Shown here one piece after another: positions 36,851 to 45,839 of a DNA stretch of 64,000 bases. Source of the stretch: Chitinophaga qingshengii. GTDB taxonomy: Bacteria > Bacteroidota > Bacteroidia > Chitinophagales > Chitinophagaceae. The notes under the pieces were generated by a model. The model was not told the origin of the DNA and did no database searches. It saw nothing but the letters and a program-made list of their open reading frames with translations. The stretch spans positions 186,001-250,000 of the forward strand of contig NZ_JACVFC010000005.1 in the NCBI RefSeq assembly GCF_014529935.1, written 5' to 3'. Made by a program: the position numbers and the translations under genes. How positions within the stretch are numbered: position 1 is the stretch's first letter; the number at the start of each line of letters is the position of its first letter.

Positions 36851-36858
36851 TATATTTG
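36851..36858 (+). promoter_or_regulatory. -7 element TATATTTG of lgt
   Basis: A perfect TAnnTTTG box. Transcription should begin near 36864, which rules out an ATG at 36813, makes the ATG at 36864 leaderless at best, and favours 36885. Confidence 0.5.
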
Positions 36859-36884
36859 CAACAATGTTGCAAGTTGAGAATCCG

Positions 36885-37703
36885 ATGTTATACATCACCT
36901 GGGGTCCATCGCCGGAAATATTCCGCATCGGTGGTTTTGCATTGCGCTACTACAGCGTAGCGTTTATGGTGGCCTTTATAGCCAGTTATTTTATCATGCG
37001 GTACATATTTGACCGGGAAGGGAAAGACAAAGCATTACTGGACCGGCTGCTGGTATACGTGGTAGTGGGCACCATCGTCGGTGCAAGATTGGGACATTGC
37101 CTGTTTTATGAGTGGAGCTATTTCCGGCATCACCTGTCGGAGATAGTATTGCCTTTCCGTTGGGAGAACGGGCATTTTTCGTGGACGGGTTACCAGGGAC
37201 TCGCCAGTCACGGCGGGGCTATCGGTATACTCACGGCAGTGGCCTTGTTTGCCCGCCGCTACCAGGTACCCCTGTTATGGCTGCTGGACAGGTTGGCGAT
37301 AGTGGTGCCGCTGGCAGGCGCCTGGGTAAGGATCGGCAACTTTTTTAATTCGGAGATCGTTGGCCGGCCTTCACAGCTGCCGTGGGCAGTAGTGTTTACA
37401 AAACATGATAATCTTCCCCGTCATCCGGCGCAGCTCTATGAAACGATCTGCTACCTCCTTATCTTCGGCATTATCATCTTCCTATATAAAAAAAACAAAG
37501 GAATGGAACACCCGGGTTATCTTTTCGGCCTTTTCCTGGTATTGGTATTCAGTGCACGTTTTATCATTGAATTCGTGAAAGAAAACCAGGAGGTGTTTGA
37601 AAACGGGTACCTGCTCAATATGGGTCAACTGTTGAGTCTTCCGCTGATAGCTGCCGGTATCTGGTTCCTGAAATTTTATCGTGATAAACATGCAAAAAAA
37701 TAA
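36885..37703 (+). CDS. lgt: Prolipoprotein diacylglyceryl transferase
   Basis: The protein has 272 residues and about seven transmembrane helices. Lgt signatures are ALRYYSVAFMVAF, GARLGHCLFYEWSYF, the substrate motif SHGGAIG, and AGAWVRIGNFFNSEIVGRPS followed by RHPAQLYE. The enzyme moves diacylglycerol from phosphatidylglycerol to the lipobox Cys of prolipoproteins, the first step for all the lipoproteins in this window. The start is set by the promoter box at 36851. Its last 14 bases overlap the CobW-type gene, indicating an operon. Confidence 0.96.
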   Translation: MLYITWGPSPEIFRIGGFALRYYSVAFMVAFIASYFIMRYIFDREGKDKALLDRLLVYVVVGTIVGARLGHCLFYEWSYFRHHLSEIVLPFRWENGHFSWTGYQGLASHGGAIGILTAVALFARRYQVPLLWLLDRLAIVVPLAGAWVRIGNFFNSEIVGRPSQLPWAVVFTKHDNLPRHPAQLYETICYLLIFGIIIFLYKKNKGMEHPGYLFGLFLVLVFSARFIIEFVKENQEVFENGYLLNMGQLLSLPLIAAGIWFLKFYRDKHAKK

Positions 37704-38625
37704 ACCCATTCCCGTATACCTGCTCACCGGTTTCCTGGGGGCAGGCAAAACCACGCTGCTCAATAGTTTGCTGCAACAAAGCCAGGCGTATCGCAACATC
37801 GTTATAGAAAATGAATTCGGCAAAGTGAATATCGACGCTTCGCTGGTGACGGCGCAGATAGAGAACGTATATGAACTGACCAATGGCTGCATCTGTTGCT
37901 CGCTGGACAATGAACTGCTGGAAGTATTGGGCAACATACTACGGCTGAAAGAGCTGCCAGACCAGCTTTTCATTGAAACCACCGGCATTGCGGATGCGGG
38001 TAACATCATCGGTATGTTCAGTATTCCGGATGTGAAAGCACGTTATCAGCTGGTTTCCACCATCTGTGTGGTAGATGCGGAAAACGTGGAAACCCGCCTG
38101 GAACAGGTGACGGAAGTCGGTAAGCAGGTTTCCTGTGCCGATGTAATTATCCTTAACAAAACAACGGACCTGCCGGTACCCGAACAGGTGCGATTGCAAC
38201 AATTGCTGGAAAATATTAATCCATTCGCCTATATCACCGCTACGGCAGATGGACAGGTACCCATAGGCGACGTGCGACCATCCGAACGCCGTATGCCCGC
38301 TGTGGCGGCAGATCCTGCAGTAAAAACACCGCATAAAATCAATACCGTATTGTTTGAATCACCCCGGCCGTTTGACCTGCAAATGCTGGTGTTTGTGCTG
38401 GAAATGCATTTTAACGTATATACGGACCAGTTATACCGCATCAAAGGGTATGTAGCGGTAAAGGATGATCCGGAGAAATACCTGGTACAATCTACGGGTA
38501 ACTACCTCAGCATCGTGCCTGCGGGTAACTGGGAGGATACACCGCCGGTATCTACGCTGGTATTTATCGGGAAAGAGCTGAAAAGCGCGACCATTCAGCG
38601 CATCCTGCAACCGGCGCTACGGTAA
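37690..38625 (+). CDS. CobW/COG0523-family GTP-dependent metallochaperone
   Basis: The protein has 311 residues from ATG 37690. Walker A is GFLGAGKTTLLNSLL and the metal motif is GCICC (in TNGCICCSLDNELL). Then come FIETTGIAD, the guanine-binding region VIILNKTTDLP and a C-terminal CobW-C domain (HFNVYTDQLYRIKGYVAV). COG0523 GTPases deliver Zn, Co or other metals to target enzymes. The start overlaps lgt by 14 bases. The metal cannot be told. Confidence 0.93.
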   Translation: MQKNKPIPVYLLTGFLGAGKTTLLNSLLQQSQAYRNIVIENEFGKVNIDASLVTAQIENVYELTNGCICCSLDNELLEVLGNILRLKELPDQLFIETTGIADAGNIIGMFSIPDVKARYQLVSTICVVDAENVETRLEQVTEVGKQVSCADVIILNKTTDLPVPEQVRLQQLLENINPFAYITATADGQVPIGDVRPSERRMPAVAADPAVKTPHKINTVLFESPRPFDLQMLVFVLEMHFNVYTDQLYRIKGYVAVKDDPEKYLVQSTGNYLSIVPAGNWEDTPPVSTLVFIGKELKSATIQRILQPALR

Positions 38626-38670
38626 AGATACGCGGTATGCCAGCGCTTTTCCTTATCTTTACAGTCATCC

Positions 38671-40110
38671 ATGACGGCATCCGAAACCATAAAACTTTCT
38701 GCGCTCACCGGCAAGATCCAGCAGGCTATCTCCAACGTATTCGGAGAACAAAGCTATTGGGTAGTGGCTGATGTGACCAATCACGCTTTCTATGCCCAGA
38801 AAGGGTATCACTATTTTGATCTGGTGGAGAAAGACACCCACTCCAACGCTATCGTGGCAAAAGTCGCTGCCGTAGCCTGGGGCAACGGCGGTATCCGTAT
38901 CCGCGAATTTGAATATGTGACCGGCCAGCAGTTTAAAAATGATATTCATGTACTGGTGAAAGTGAGCGTCAACTACCACCAGGTGCACGGCCTGCAAATT
39001 ACCCTGCTGGATATCGATACCAACTTCACCATCGGCGTACTGGAACAACAGAAACAACAGACCTTACAACGGCTGCTGGTTGAGTGTTCCGACTATATCC
39101 GCAAAGTGGGCGACCGGTACATTACCCGCAACAACCAGTTGGCCTTCCGCGCCGTCATTCAAAAACTGGCGATCATTACCTCCGGGAACTCGGCGGGTTT
39201 CCAGGATTTCCGGCATACGCTGGAAACTAACCGTTTCGGCTATACGTTCCAGGTAGATACCTATTTTACCGTGGTACAGGGCGAATCCAAAGCGGAACTG
39301 GTACAACAGCGGCTGATAGATGTGTACAACAGCGGCATACCCTACGATGCGGTGGTAATTATCCGCGGTGGCGGCGCGCAAACGGATTTCCTCCTGTTTG
39401 ATACCTTTCTGCTGGGAAGAGCGGTAGCCAAATTTCCCATTCCTGTTATCACCGGTATCGGTCACCAGAAAAATGAAACCATCACCGACATGATGGCACA
39501 TAGTCCCGTGAAAACGCCTACCAAGGCGGCGGAGCTGATTATTGCCCATAACAAGGCCTTTGAAGATGCCGTATCGGGACTGCAACAAAACATCCTCATC
39601 AAAGCACAGCAGTTATTTTCCGGTCATTATCAGGCATTGTCGCAACTGAATTCGGTGGTGATCAATGAAACCCGCACCATCCTGCACCGGCAGGGGGAAA
39701 TGCTGCGCGATTATCACAATGTGGTGTCGCATGGTTCCCGGTCGGTATTACAGCATCACCAACGGGAACTGCTCACGCTCACCGGCGCCATACTGGCCCG
39801 GCCCAGGGTGGTGATAGCCGGTAAACAGAACGATTTACAGAATATCACGGCCAATATCCGCTCCTTTAACCGGCTGTTTATGCAGAACCGGCGCGGACAA
39901 CTGGCACACTACGACACTTTATTTAAACTCATGAGCCCTGTCAACATACTGAAACGCGGCTTTGCCATTGTATACGCAGGCGATAAAATTATTAACAGCG
40001 CCCTTCCCGTGGAAACCGGTAGCCCTATTACCATACGGCTGCATGACGCTTCCCTGGAAGCCACCGTTACCGCTAAAACACCACATGATGAATCAGGAAC
40101 TGACATATGA
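38671..40110 (+). CDS. xseA: Exodeoxyribonuclease VII large subunit
   Basis: The protein has 479 residues. The N-terminal OB fold (IKLSALTGKIQQAISNVFGEQSYWVVADVTNH) is followed by the catalytic core with LAIITSGNSAGFQDFRHTL, AVVIIRGGGAQTDFLLFD, FPIPVITGIGHQKNETITDMMAH and TPTKAAELI. Then come long helices and the C-terminal segment MSPVNILKRGFAIVYAG. With XseB it degrades single-stranded DNA to oligonucleotides in repair. A TATCTTTA box 11 bases before the ATG suggests a very short leader. xseB follows with overlap. Confidence 0.96.
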   Translation: MTASETIKLSALTGKIQQAISNVFGEQSYWVVADVTNHAFYAQKGYHYFDLVEKDTHSNAIVAKVAAVAWGNGGIRIREFEYVTGQQFKNDIHVLVKVSVNYHQVHGLQITLLDIDTNFTIGVLEQQKQQTLQRLLVECSDYIRKVGDRYITRNNQLAFRAVIQKLAIITSGNSAGFQDFRHTLETNRFGYTFQVDTYFTVVQGESKAELVQQRLIDVYNSGIPYDAVVIIRGGGAQTDFLLFDTFLLGRAVAKFPIPVITGIGHQKNETITDMMAHSPVKTPTKAAELIIAHNKAFEDAVSGLQQNILIKAQQLFSGHYQALSQLNSVVINETRTILHRQGEMLRDYHNVVSHGSRSVLQHHQRELLTLTGAILARPRVVIAGKQNDLQNITANIRSFNRLFMQNRRGQLAHYDTLFKLMSPVNILKRGFAIVYAGDKIINSALPVETGSPITIRLHDASLEATVTAKTPHDESGTDI

Positions 40111-40297
40111 AGCAGCCTACACCGAACTGCAACAGATCGCGGAAGAAATAGAGAACGAAACCGTTTCGGTGGATGTCCTGGCTGAGAAGGTAAAAAGAGC
40201 TTCCATACTGATTGAATTCTGCCAGCAGAAATTGCGGGCTACAGAAGCGGAGGTCAACAATATCATTAAACAAATGGAGAACAAGCCGGGCACCTGA
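40085..40297 (+). CDS. xseB: Exodeoxyribonuclease VII small subunit
   Basis: The protein has 70 residues (MMNQELTYEAAYTELQQIAEEIENETVSVDVLAEKVKRA in part). The pair of helices with LTYEAAYTELQQIAEEIE and IEFCQQKLRATEAEVNNII is diagnostic for XseB. The start lies 26 bases inside the end of xseA in another frame, a common arrangement for this pair. ATG 40088 is an equal alternative. Confidence 0.94.
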   Translation: MMNQELTYEAAYTELQQIAEEIENETVSVDVLAEKVKRASILIEFCQQKLRATEAEVNNIIKQMENKPGT

Positions 40298-40320
40298 CCC
40301 GGCCTGCTGTAGCAATGTCG

Positions 40321-41367
40321 TTATTCAATCGCTTTAATCAGCGAAATATAAGTCGGGAAGTGGTCGGAGAACCCGCCCGCATAGTTGTCAAAATCGTAGG
40401 TCCGTTTAGGATACCCCTTATAACGGCCGGTCGTCTGGATCATATCTTCTCTTTTGAAGATATTGGCTTTATAAAAACGGAACTGTCCTTCTTTTTTAGA
40501 TAACAGGTTTTGGGAGATGATGATCTGATCGAACAAAGCCCAGGCATCCTGGTAGGCGAGGGTGCCAATACCTTTGTTATAGTAGGACACCCAGGGATTA
40601 AACAGTTCACCCTTCTTCAGTTTTTCGGGGTTGCCACCCGCTTTCAGCACTTTCGTGACGCTTTCGTTGGTCGGATTATCGTTCAGATCGCCCATCACCA
40701 CAACATTGGCGGCAGGGTCCTGCTCATACAGCGAATCAATCAGATGACGGCATACATTGGCCGCAATCGCCCGCAGGTGAGCCGACGCCGCTTCCCCGCC
40801 CAGCCGGGATGGCCAGTGGTTCACCAGTACATGCAGCGTTTGCCCGTCGAGGTTACCTTTCACCCACAATACATCCCTGGTTTTATGCCGGCTGCCCGAA
40901 GCATCGGCAGGCAGCTCCACGGGTAAAGCCGCGCTGTGTTCTACGGTGAAATGCCGTGGATTATATAGCAGGCCTACATCTACACCGCGTGCATCAGGTG
41001 AGTTGTAGTGTATAATATCATAACCTCTTTCTTTCAATAACGGGTGCTGTGTCAGATCTTCGAGTACACCCCTGGTTTCAATCTCCGCTACACCCAGGAT
41101 GGTAAGGCCTTCCGGGGATATATCGGTGCCTATTTCCTTAATGACGCCGGCGAGATTTTTTACTTTATCAAGATAAACTTCACCGGTATAACGTTTCTGG
41201 CCCTGCGGGAGAAATTCATAATCATTGACCCCGGCCTGATGGGTGGTGTCGTAAAAATTTTCCAGGTTGTAAAAGCCGATGTTGATTACTTTATACTGCT
41301 TGCTTTGCGCATAGGTACAGGTGGCGGCGAAGCAGAGGGATAACCATAATAGTCCTCTTCTGATCAT
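40321..41367 (-). CDS. Secreted endonuclease/exonuclease/phosphatase-family nuclease
   Basis: The protein has 348 residues with signal peptide MIRRGLLWLSLCFAATCTYAQ. Fold motifs: GFYNLENFYD, GVAEIETRGVLEDL (metal Glu), VLVNHWPSRLGG (His), VVMGDLNDNPTNES (Asp and Asn) and GGFSDHFPTYISL (Asp-His). The set is that of DNase I-like phosphodiesterases, here exported. It should cut nucleic acids or phosphoesters outside the cytosol. Its promoter is one half of a symmetric pair shared with the TonB receptor gene. Confidence 0.9.
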   Translation of the reverse strand: MIRRGLLWLSLCFAATCTYAQSKQYKVINIGFYNLENFYDTTHQAGVNDYEFLPQGQKRYTGEVYLDKVKNLAGVIKEIGTDISPEGLTILGVAEIETRGVLEDLTQHPLLKERGYDIIHYNSPDARGVDVGLLYNPRHFTVEHSAALPVELPADASGSRHKTRDVLWVKGNLDGQTLHVLVNHWPSRLGGEAASAHLRAIAANVCRHLIDSLYEQDPAANVVVMGDLNDNPTNESVTKVLKAGGNPEKLKKGELFNPWVSYYNKGIGTLAYQDAWALFDQIIISQNLLSKKEGQFRFYKANIFKREDMIQTTGRYKGYPKRTYDFDNYAGGFSDHFPTYISLIKAIE

Positions 41368-41388
41368 GTCTACGGTGTTATTGGCGGG

Positions 41389-41419
41389 CAAATATAGGTT
41401 TTTCACGCAAAGGGGCAAA
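41389..41419 (-). promoter_or_regulatory. Promoter of the exported nuclease gene (TTTG-N19-TATATTTG)
   Basis: Read on the minus strand: -33 TTTG (41416-41419), 19-base spacer, -7 TATATTTG (41389-41396). This is the full Bacteroidota sigma-ABfr consensus. The expected start is near 41382, 15 bases before the ATG at 41367. Confidence 0.75.
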
Positions 41420-41492
41420 GAGAGCAAAAAGACGCAGTATGTTTTTATCTTGTGTTAATGAATCAATAACATTTCTTTATTGCTTTGCTTTC

Positions 41493-41523
41493 TTTGCCCC
41501 TTTGCGTGAAATGCCTATATTTG
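41493..41523 (+). promoter_or_regulatory. Promoter of the TonB-dependent receptor gene (TTTG-N19-TATATTTG)
   Basis: -33 TTTG (41493-41496), 19-base spacer, -7 TATATTTG (41516-41523). It is the mirror image of the nuclease promoter, centred on about 41456. It predicts a leader of roughly 107 bases before the receptor ATG at 41637. Confidence 0.75.
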
Positions 41524-41636
41524 CCGCGCAATTTAAAACGCGAACTAAAATAGAATTATCCCTGTATAACACGATGCTGTTTGTAACCTGCAGTGATAAT
41601 ACCGAATGACCAACAAATCTGACCAAACTTCAATGC

Positions 41637-44168
41637 ATGAATAGATCTGCCAGGTTTTTTTCCAAAAGACTGTTTGCCGGAATCAGCCTGCTGCTTGCTG
41701 CTCCCGGTGCTTTTTCCCAGGTGAAAAAAGACAGTATCGCAGCACAAGAGCTGAAGGAAGATATCAGGAGCAACATCCCCGTGATTGTATTGGACGAAAA
41801 TGATGCGGACAACACTGCCGGTTCATCCGGACAGAGCATCTCTTCTATCCTCTACGGCGGCCGTGATCCTTATTATTCCGGTGTCTTTAACTTCAACGCC
41901 GCCCGCTTTAAACTGCGCGGATACGACGCTTCGTATTTTGATACCTATATCAACGGAGCGCCGGTGAAAAACCTCACCAACGGCTATACGGCCTGGAGCT
42001 TGTGGGGTGGCCTCAACGACGTGATGCGCAGCCGCATCACCAGCAACGGTCTTCGCCCGATAGACTTCGCCTATGGCGATATTGGCGGTGCTAACTACAT
42101 CGACACCCGCGCATCCAAACAAAGCAAAGAACTGAGCGTAGGCTATGCACAATCCAACCGTAACTACAACAACCGCGTGATGGCCAGCTGGTCAACCGGC
42201 CTGATGTCCAACGGATGGGCGTTTTCCGTAGCCGGGTCTTTCCGCTATGCAGGCGAAGGATATGTAGATGGTACCTTCTATAACGGTGCTTCCTACTTTG
42301 CCTCTATCGACAAAAAAATCAACAAACATCACCTGCTGTCCTTCACTACCTTCGGTACACCCACGGTTTATGGCGGACAATCAGCTGCCACACAGGAGAT
42401 GTATGACCTGGCAGGGACCAACTTCTATAATCCTTCCTGGGGTTATCAGCAGGGCAAAAAAAGGAGTGCTAACTACACCAGCAACTTCCAGCCTTACTTT
42501 ATCCTCAACCACGAATGGACTATCAATAACAAAAGCAGCCTGAAAACAACAGGCTCCTATTCCTTCGGTGACCGTACCCGTACTGCGCTGGACTGGTACA
42601 ACGCTCCAGACCCGCGCCCGGACTACTACCGTAACCTCCCCAGCTACGCAACGGACGACGCTACCCGTCAACAGCTCACCGACATCTTTACACACGACGT
42701 CAACGCGCGTCAGATCAACTGGGACAACCTGTACGATGTAAACCGCCACAGCTTCGGAAAAGACGGCCAGCTGCGTTCCCGTTATATCCTGGAAGACAGG
42801 ATCACGGCCACGCAGAAAGGAAACTTCAACTCCGTTTACAACACCTTCCTGGATAAGAATATCGAGTTTACTGCCGGTATCTCCTACAATGTGCAGAAAG
42901 ACCACAACTTCAAAAAAGTGAACGATCTGCTGGGAGGCGATTACTACGTAAACCTGAACCAGTTTGCGGAACGGGATTTCCCGGGCAACGGTACCGTTAA
43001 CCAGAACGACCTGGATAACCCCAACCGTATCCTGCAAAAAGGCGACAAATTCGGTTACGACTATACGCTGAGCATCAATGAAGCCAAAGCGTTTATGCAG
43101 ACCGTTTTCAAATTTGATCACATCGACTTTTTCCTGGCCGGCGCCTATTCTTCCACTTCTATGTGGAGAACCGGTAACGTAAGAAATGGCCTGTATCCGG
43201 AAAATTCCCTGGGCAAATCCACCGTATACACCTTTATCAACTATGCTGCTAAAGGTGGTATTACCTACAAAATCGATGGCCGTAACTACCTGTTCGCCAA
43301 CGCTTCGTATTCCACCCGCGCACCTTTCGTAGAGAGCGTATTCACTTCTCCCCGTATCCGCAACACTGCCCAGAATGATGTGCGTTCTGAACAGGTGATT
43401 GACGTGGAAGCCGGTTATGTACTGAACTGGGAGAAACTGAAATTCCGCCTCAATGGTTACTATACCAACTTCAAAGATGGTATGGACGTACTGAGCTATT
43501 ATGATGACAGCTATCAGAACTTCGTGAACTACGCCCTTACCAATATCGGTAAAGAACACTATGGCGTGGAAATCGGTCTGGAAGCCCCTATCTATAAAGG
43601 ACTGAGCGTAAAAGCCGCCGCCAACATCGGCCGTTATTACTACAACACCCGTCAGAATGCTGTAGTAACCGTTGATAACAGCGCTGCCGTACTGGCCAAC
43701 GAAACCGTGTACGCCAAAAACTTCCGTATCGGTCAAACCCCGCAGGAGGCCTACACCGTGGGATTGAACTACCAGGCTAAAAAATACTGGTTCCTGAATG
43801 TGAACGTCAACTACTTCGATCAGATGTGGGTGGCGATGAACCCTATCAGACGTACAGAACGTGCTACCGATGGCGTAGAACCAGGCTCCGATCTGTGGAA
43901 AAGCATCCTGGCGCAGGAGCAGCTTCCGGGTCAAACTACGGTAGACATTTTCGGTGGTAAAACATTCCGCGTGAAAACCGGTAAAATCAGGTCTACCCTG
44001 GTGTTTACAGCTGGTGTCAACAACCTGTTGAACAACAAAAAAATGATTACCGGTGGTTTTGAGCAGCTGCGTTTCGACTATGCTGATAAAAACGTGAACA
44101 AATTCCCTGCGAAATATTACTACGCTTACGGCCTGAATTACTTTGTGAGCCTGGCCCTGCGCATGTAA
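41637..44168 (+). CDS. TonB-dependent outer-membrane receptor
   Basis: The protein has 843 residues with a signal peptide ending GAFSQ. There is no STN domain and no carboxypeptidase-regulatory domain; the plug starts at once (IPVIVLDENDADNTAGSSGQSISSILYGG, FKLRGYDASYFDTYINGAPVKN). The rest is a 22-strand barrel rich in aromatic and Asn residues, ending YGLNYFVSLALRM. It is not SusC-like. The DUF5689 lipoprotein gene 43 bases downstream should be its partner. Together with exported nucleases on both sides it may import nucleotides or oligonucleotides (inference). Confidence 0.88.
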   Translation: MNRSARFFSKRLFAGISLLLAAPGAFSQVKKDSIAAQELKEDIRSNIPVIVLDENDADNTAGSSGQSISSILYGGRDPYYSGVFNFNAARFKLRGYDASYFDTYINGAPVKNLTNGYTAWSLWGGLNDVMRSRITSNGLRPIDFAYGDIGGANYIDTRASKQSKELSVGYAQSNRNYNNRVMASWSTGLMSNGWAFSVAGSFRYAGEGYVDGTFYNGASYFASIDKKINKHHLLSFTTFGTPTVYGGQSAATQEMYDLAGTNFYNPSWGYQQGKKRSANYTSNFQPYFILNHEWTINNKSSLKTTGSYSFGDRTRTALDWYNAPDPRPDYYRNLPSYATDDATRQQLTDIFTHDVNARQINWDNLYDVNRHSFGKDGQLRSRYILEDRITATQKGNFNSVYNTFLDKNIEFTAGISYNVQKDHNFKKVNDLLGGDYYVNLNQFAERDFPGNGTVNQNDLDNPNRILQKGDKFGYDYTLSINEAKAFMQTVFKFDHIDFFLAGAYSSTSMWRTGNVRNGLYPENSLGKSTVYTFINYAAKGGITYKIDGRNYLFANASYSTRAPFVESVFTSPRIRNTAQNDVRSEQVIDVEAGYVLNWEKLKFRLNGYYTNFKDGMDVLSYYDDSYQNFVNYALTNIGKEHYGVEIGLEAPIYKGLSVKAAANIGRYYYNTRQNAVVTVDNSAAVLANETVYAKNFRIGQTPQEAYTVGLNYQAKKYWFLNVNVNYFDQMWVAMNPIRRTERATDGVEPGSDLWKSILAQEQLPGQTTVDIFGGKTFRVKTGKIRSTLVFTAGVNNLLNNKKMITGGFEQLRFDYADKNVNKFPAKYYYAYGLNYFVSLALRM

Positions 44169-44211
44169 TGCCGAAAAGAAAAAGTTATTAAAATCATTAA
44201 ACAGATATCAA

Positions 44212-45654
44212 ATGAACAAACTGTATAAACAATTCGTACAATTTTCCGGGGCATTGTTGATGCTGGCCCTGGTTGTTGCCGGTTGTAAAAAGACTTTCGA
44301 CGAACCGCCTTATAAAAACGGAGATCCTGATCTGGCTGTTACCGCTACCATCGCTGAATTACAGGCACTGTACAAAGGTGATCCGGTGCTGATTACCAAT
44401 GATATGGTATTGGCTGGTGTGGTGATTGGTGATGACAGATCCGGTAACCTGTTTAAACAGATCGTGATCCAGGATAAGACCGCCGGTATCAACATCCAGC
44501 TGGATGCATCCAATATCAATGCTAAATATCCGATCGGCCGTAAAGTATTCATCAAAGCCAAAGGTCTTACCCTGGGTGCCTACGGAGGACTGCTGGAACT
44601 GGGTTACGGTGTAAACGACTCCAAACAACCGGTACGTGTACCACAGGCCCTGATCGATTCTTTCCTGGTTGGCGGCAGCGCCAACAACGTGGTAACACCC
44701 GTAGAACTGGCCCTGGACCAGCTGAACGGCAAATACCAGAACATGCTGGTGAAAATCAAAAAAGCACAGGTGGTGATTGCTGATACCAGCAAAACTTTTG
44801 GAGATCCTACCAAAGGCCAGGCTTATGTAAGTATCGGTATCCAGGATACCACCATAGGTGGTCTGGTGATCCGTACCAGCAGCTATGCGAACTTCGCGGG
44901 AACCAAAGTACCGAAAGGCAATGGTGAGCTCACCGGTATTTACACCATCTTCAACAGCGATAACCAACTGGTGATCCGCGATGTGAACGATGTGGCTAAA
45001 ATGACGGGCGACCGTAATGCGGTAGTAGCGCCTCCGTCTACCAACATCGAACTGAAAACATCTCCGTTGCTGTTCAACTTCGACGGTATCGACACCTTGC
45101 TGCCAATGGGTGTAACGGTGCGCTCCGGCGCTACCGCCAGCTCCCTGGGTAATGATACCTCTTACAAGAAAACACGGGTAAAATGGGCAGATGTAGGTCT
45201 CGGTTTTAAAAACTTTGCTTCCGGTACCGACTTTACCATGGACGAGAATACCCAGAATAACGCCACTAACCGCGCTATCGGTGTACGTCAGACAGGTAGC
45301 ATGGAGTCCGGCGTGTCTTTTGTGTTTGAAATCAAAAACACCACCGGTAAGAAAAACCTGAAGATGAACTTCAAGTTACAATCCCTGGATATTACCAGCA
45401 CCCGTACCACTACCTGGGCTGTGGAATACGCCACCGGTGACAATCCAACCAGCTTCAAACCAGGTACTGCAACCGGTATCATGACTACCGGTAACAAAAC
45501 TGCGGTGAGCAACAATATCAGCGTTGACTTCGGCAACGGACTGGATAACATCAGCGATAAGGTTTATATCCGTATCATTTCGCTGGGCGCCACTACCGGC
45601 ACCGGTAACAGACCGTCTTCTGCCATCGATGATGTGCAGTTTACATGGAACTAA
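44212..45654 (+). CDS. DUF5689-domain surface lipoprotein
   Basis: The protein has 480 residues with lipobox VVAGC (Cys25). The N-terminal half (ATIAELQALYKGDPVLITNDMVLAGVVIGDDRSGNLFKQIVIQD in part, GINIQLDASN, RKVFIKAKGL) matches DUF5689, an OB-like domain. The C-terminal half is a beta-sandwich (DGIDTLLPMGVTVRSGA, FVFEIKNTTGKKNLKMNFKLQS) typical of a galactose-binding-like module. It follows the TonB receptor closely and is likely its surface-exposed binding partner, as SusD is for SusC. A strong terminator closes the pair. Confidence 0.83.
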   Translation: MNKLYKQFVQFSGALLMLALVVAGCKKTFDEPPYKNGDPDLAVTATIAELQALYKGDPVLITNDMVLAGVVIGDDRSGNLFKQIVIQDKTAGINIQLDASNINAKYPIGRKVFIKAKGLTLGAYGGLLELGYGVNDSKQPVRVPQALIDSFLVGGSANNVVTPVELALDQLNGKYQNMLVKIKKAQVVIADTSKTFGDPTKGQAYVSIGIQDTTIGGLVIRTSSYANFAGTKVPKGNGELTGIYTIFNSDNQLVIRDVNDVAKMTGDRNAVVAPPSTNIELKTSPLLFNFDGIDTLLPMGVTVRSGATASSLGNDTSYKKTRVKWADVGLGFKNFASGTDFTMDENTQNNATNRAIGVRQTGSMESGVSFVFEIKNTTGKKNLKMNFKLQSLDITSTRTTTWAVEYATGDNPTSFKPGTATGIMTTGNKTAVSNNISVDFGNGLDNISDKVYIRIISLGATTGTGNRPSSAIDDVQFTWN

Positions 45655-45675
45655 TTGCAGGTAATTACATACATG

Positions 45676-45711
45676 AAAAAACCGTCTCTTCATGCAGGAG
45701 ACGGTTTTTTT
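45676..45711 (+). terminator. Rho-independent terminator after the DUF5689 gene
   Basis: A perfect 13-bp stem (AAAAAACCGTCTC with GAGACGGTTTTTT) and 9-nt loop ends in a run of T, 21 bases after the stop. Confidence 0.9.
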
Positions 45712-45780
45712 ATGCCCCGATGGTTTATTAGGAATGGAGACGTTGAGTTAAATATTTTAGCGTTGGCAGGCCTCGAAGCA

Positions 45781-45819
45781 AAAAAAGAGGCTGCCCGGGA
45801 TGATGGGCAACCTCTTTTT
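45781..45819 (-). terminator. Rho-independent terminator of the NUC1-type nuclease gene
   Basis: A stem pairs AAAAAGAGG and TGCCC with GGGCA and CCTCTTTTT around an 8-nt loop, with one internal C-A mismatch. It lies about 20 bases downstream of the nuclease stop on the minus strand; the T runs allow both directions. Confidence 0.85.
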
Positions 45820-45839
45820 AGAAAGTATGGCGCACTAAA

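Larger units (their letters stand above)
41387..41525. repeat. 42-bp inverted repeat carrying two divergent promoters
   Basis: Arms at 41387-41428 and 41484-41525 are reverse complements with only three mismatches, separated by 55 bases. Each arm includes GGCAAATATAGG and TTTCACGCAAAGGGGCAAAG. The CGCAAAG/GGCAAAG units resemble repeats I know to be scattered in many Bacteroidota genomes. In each arm the sequence forms a full promoter facing outward. Confidence 0.9.

Noticed and set aside
42381..43934. Open frame of 517 codons on the minus strand inside the TonB receptor gene
   Set aside because: It is antisense to a well-supported receptor, has no start context or family features, and its composition mirrors the codon use of the receptor on the other strand.
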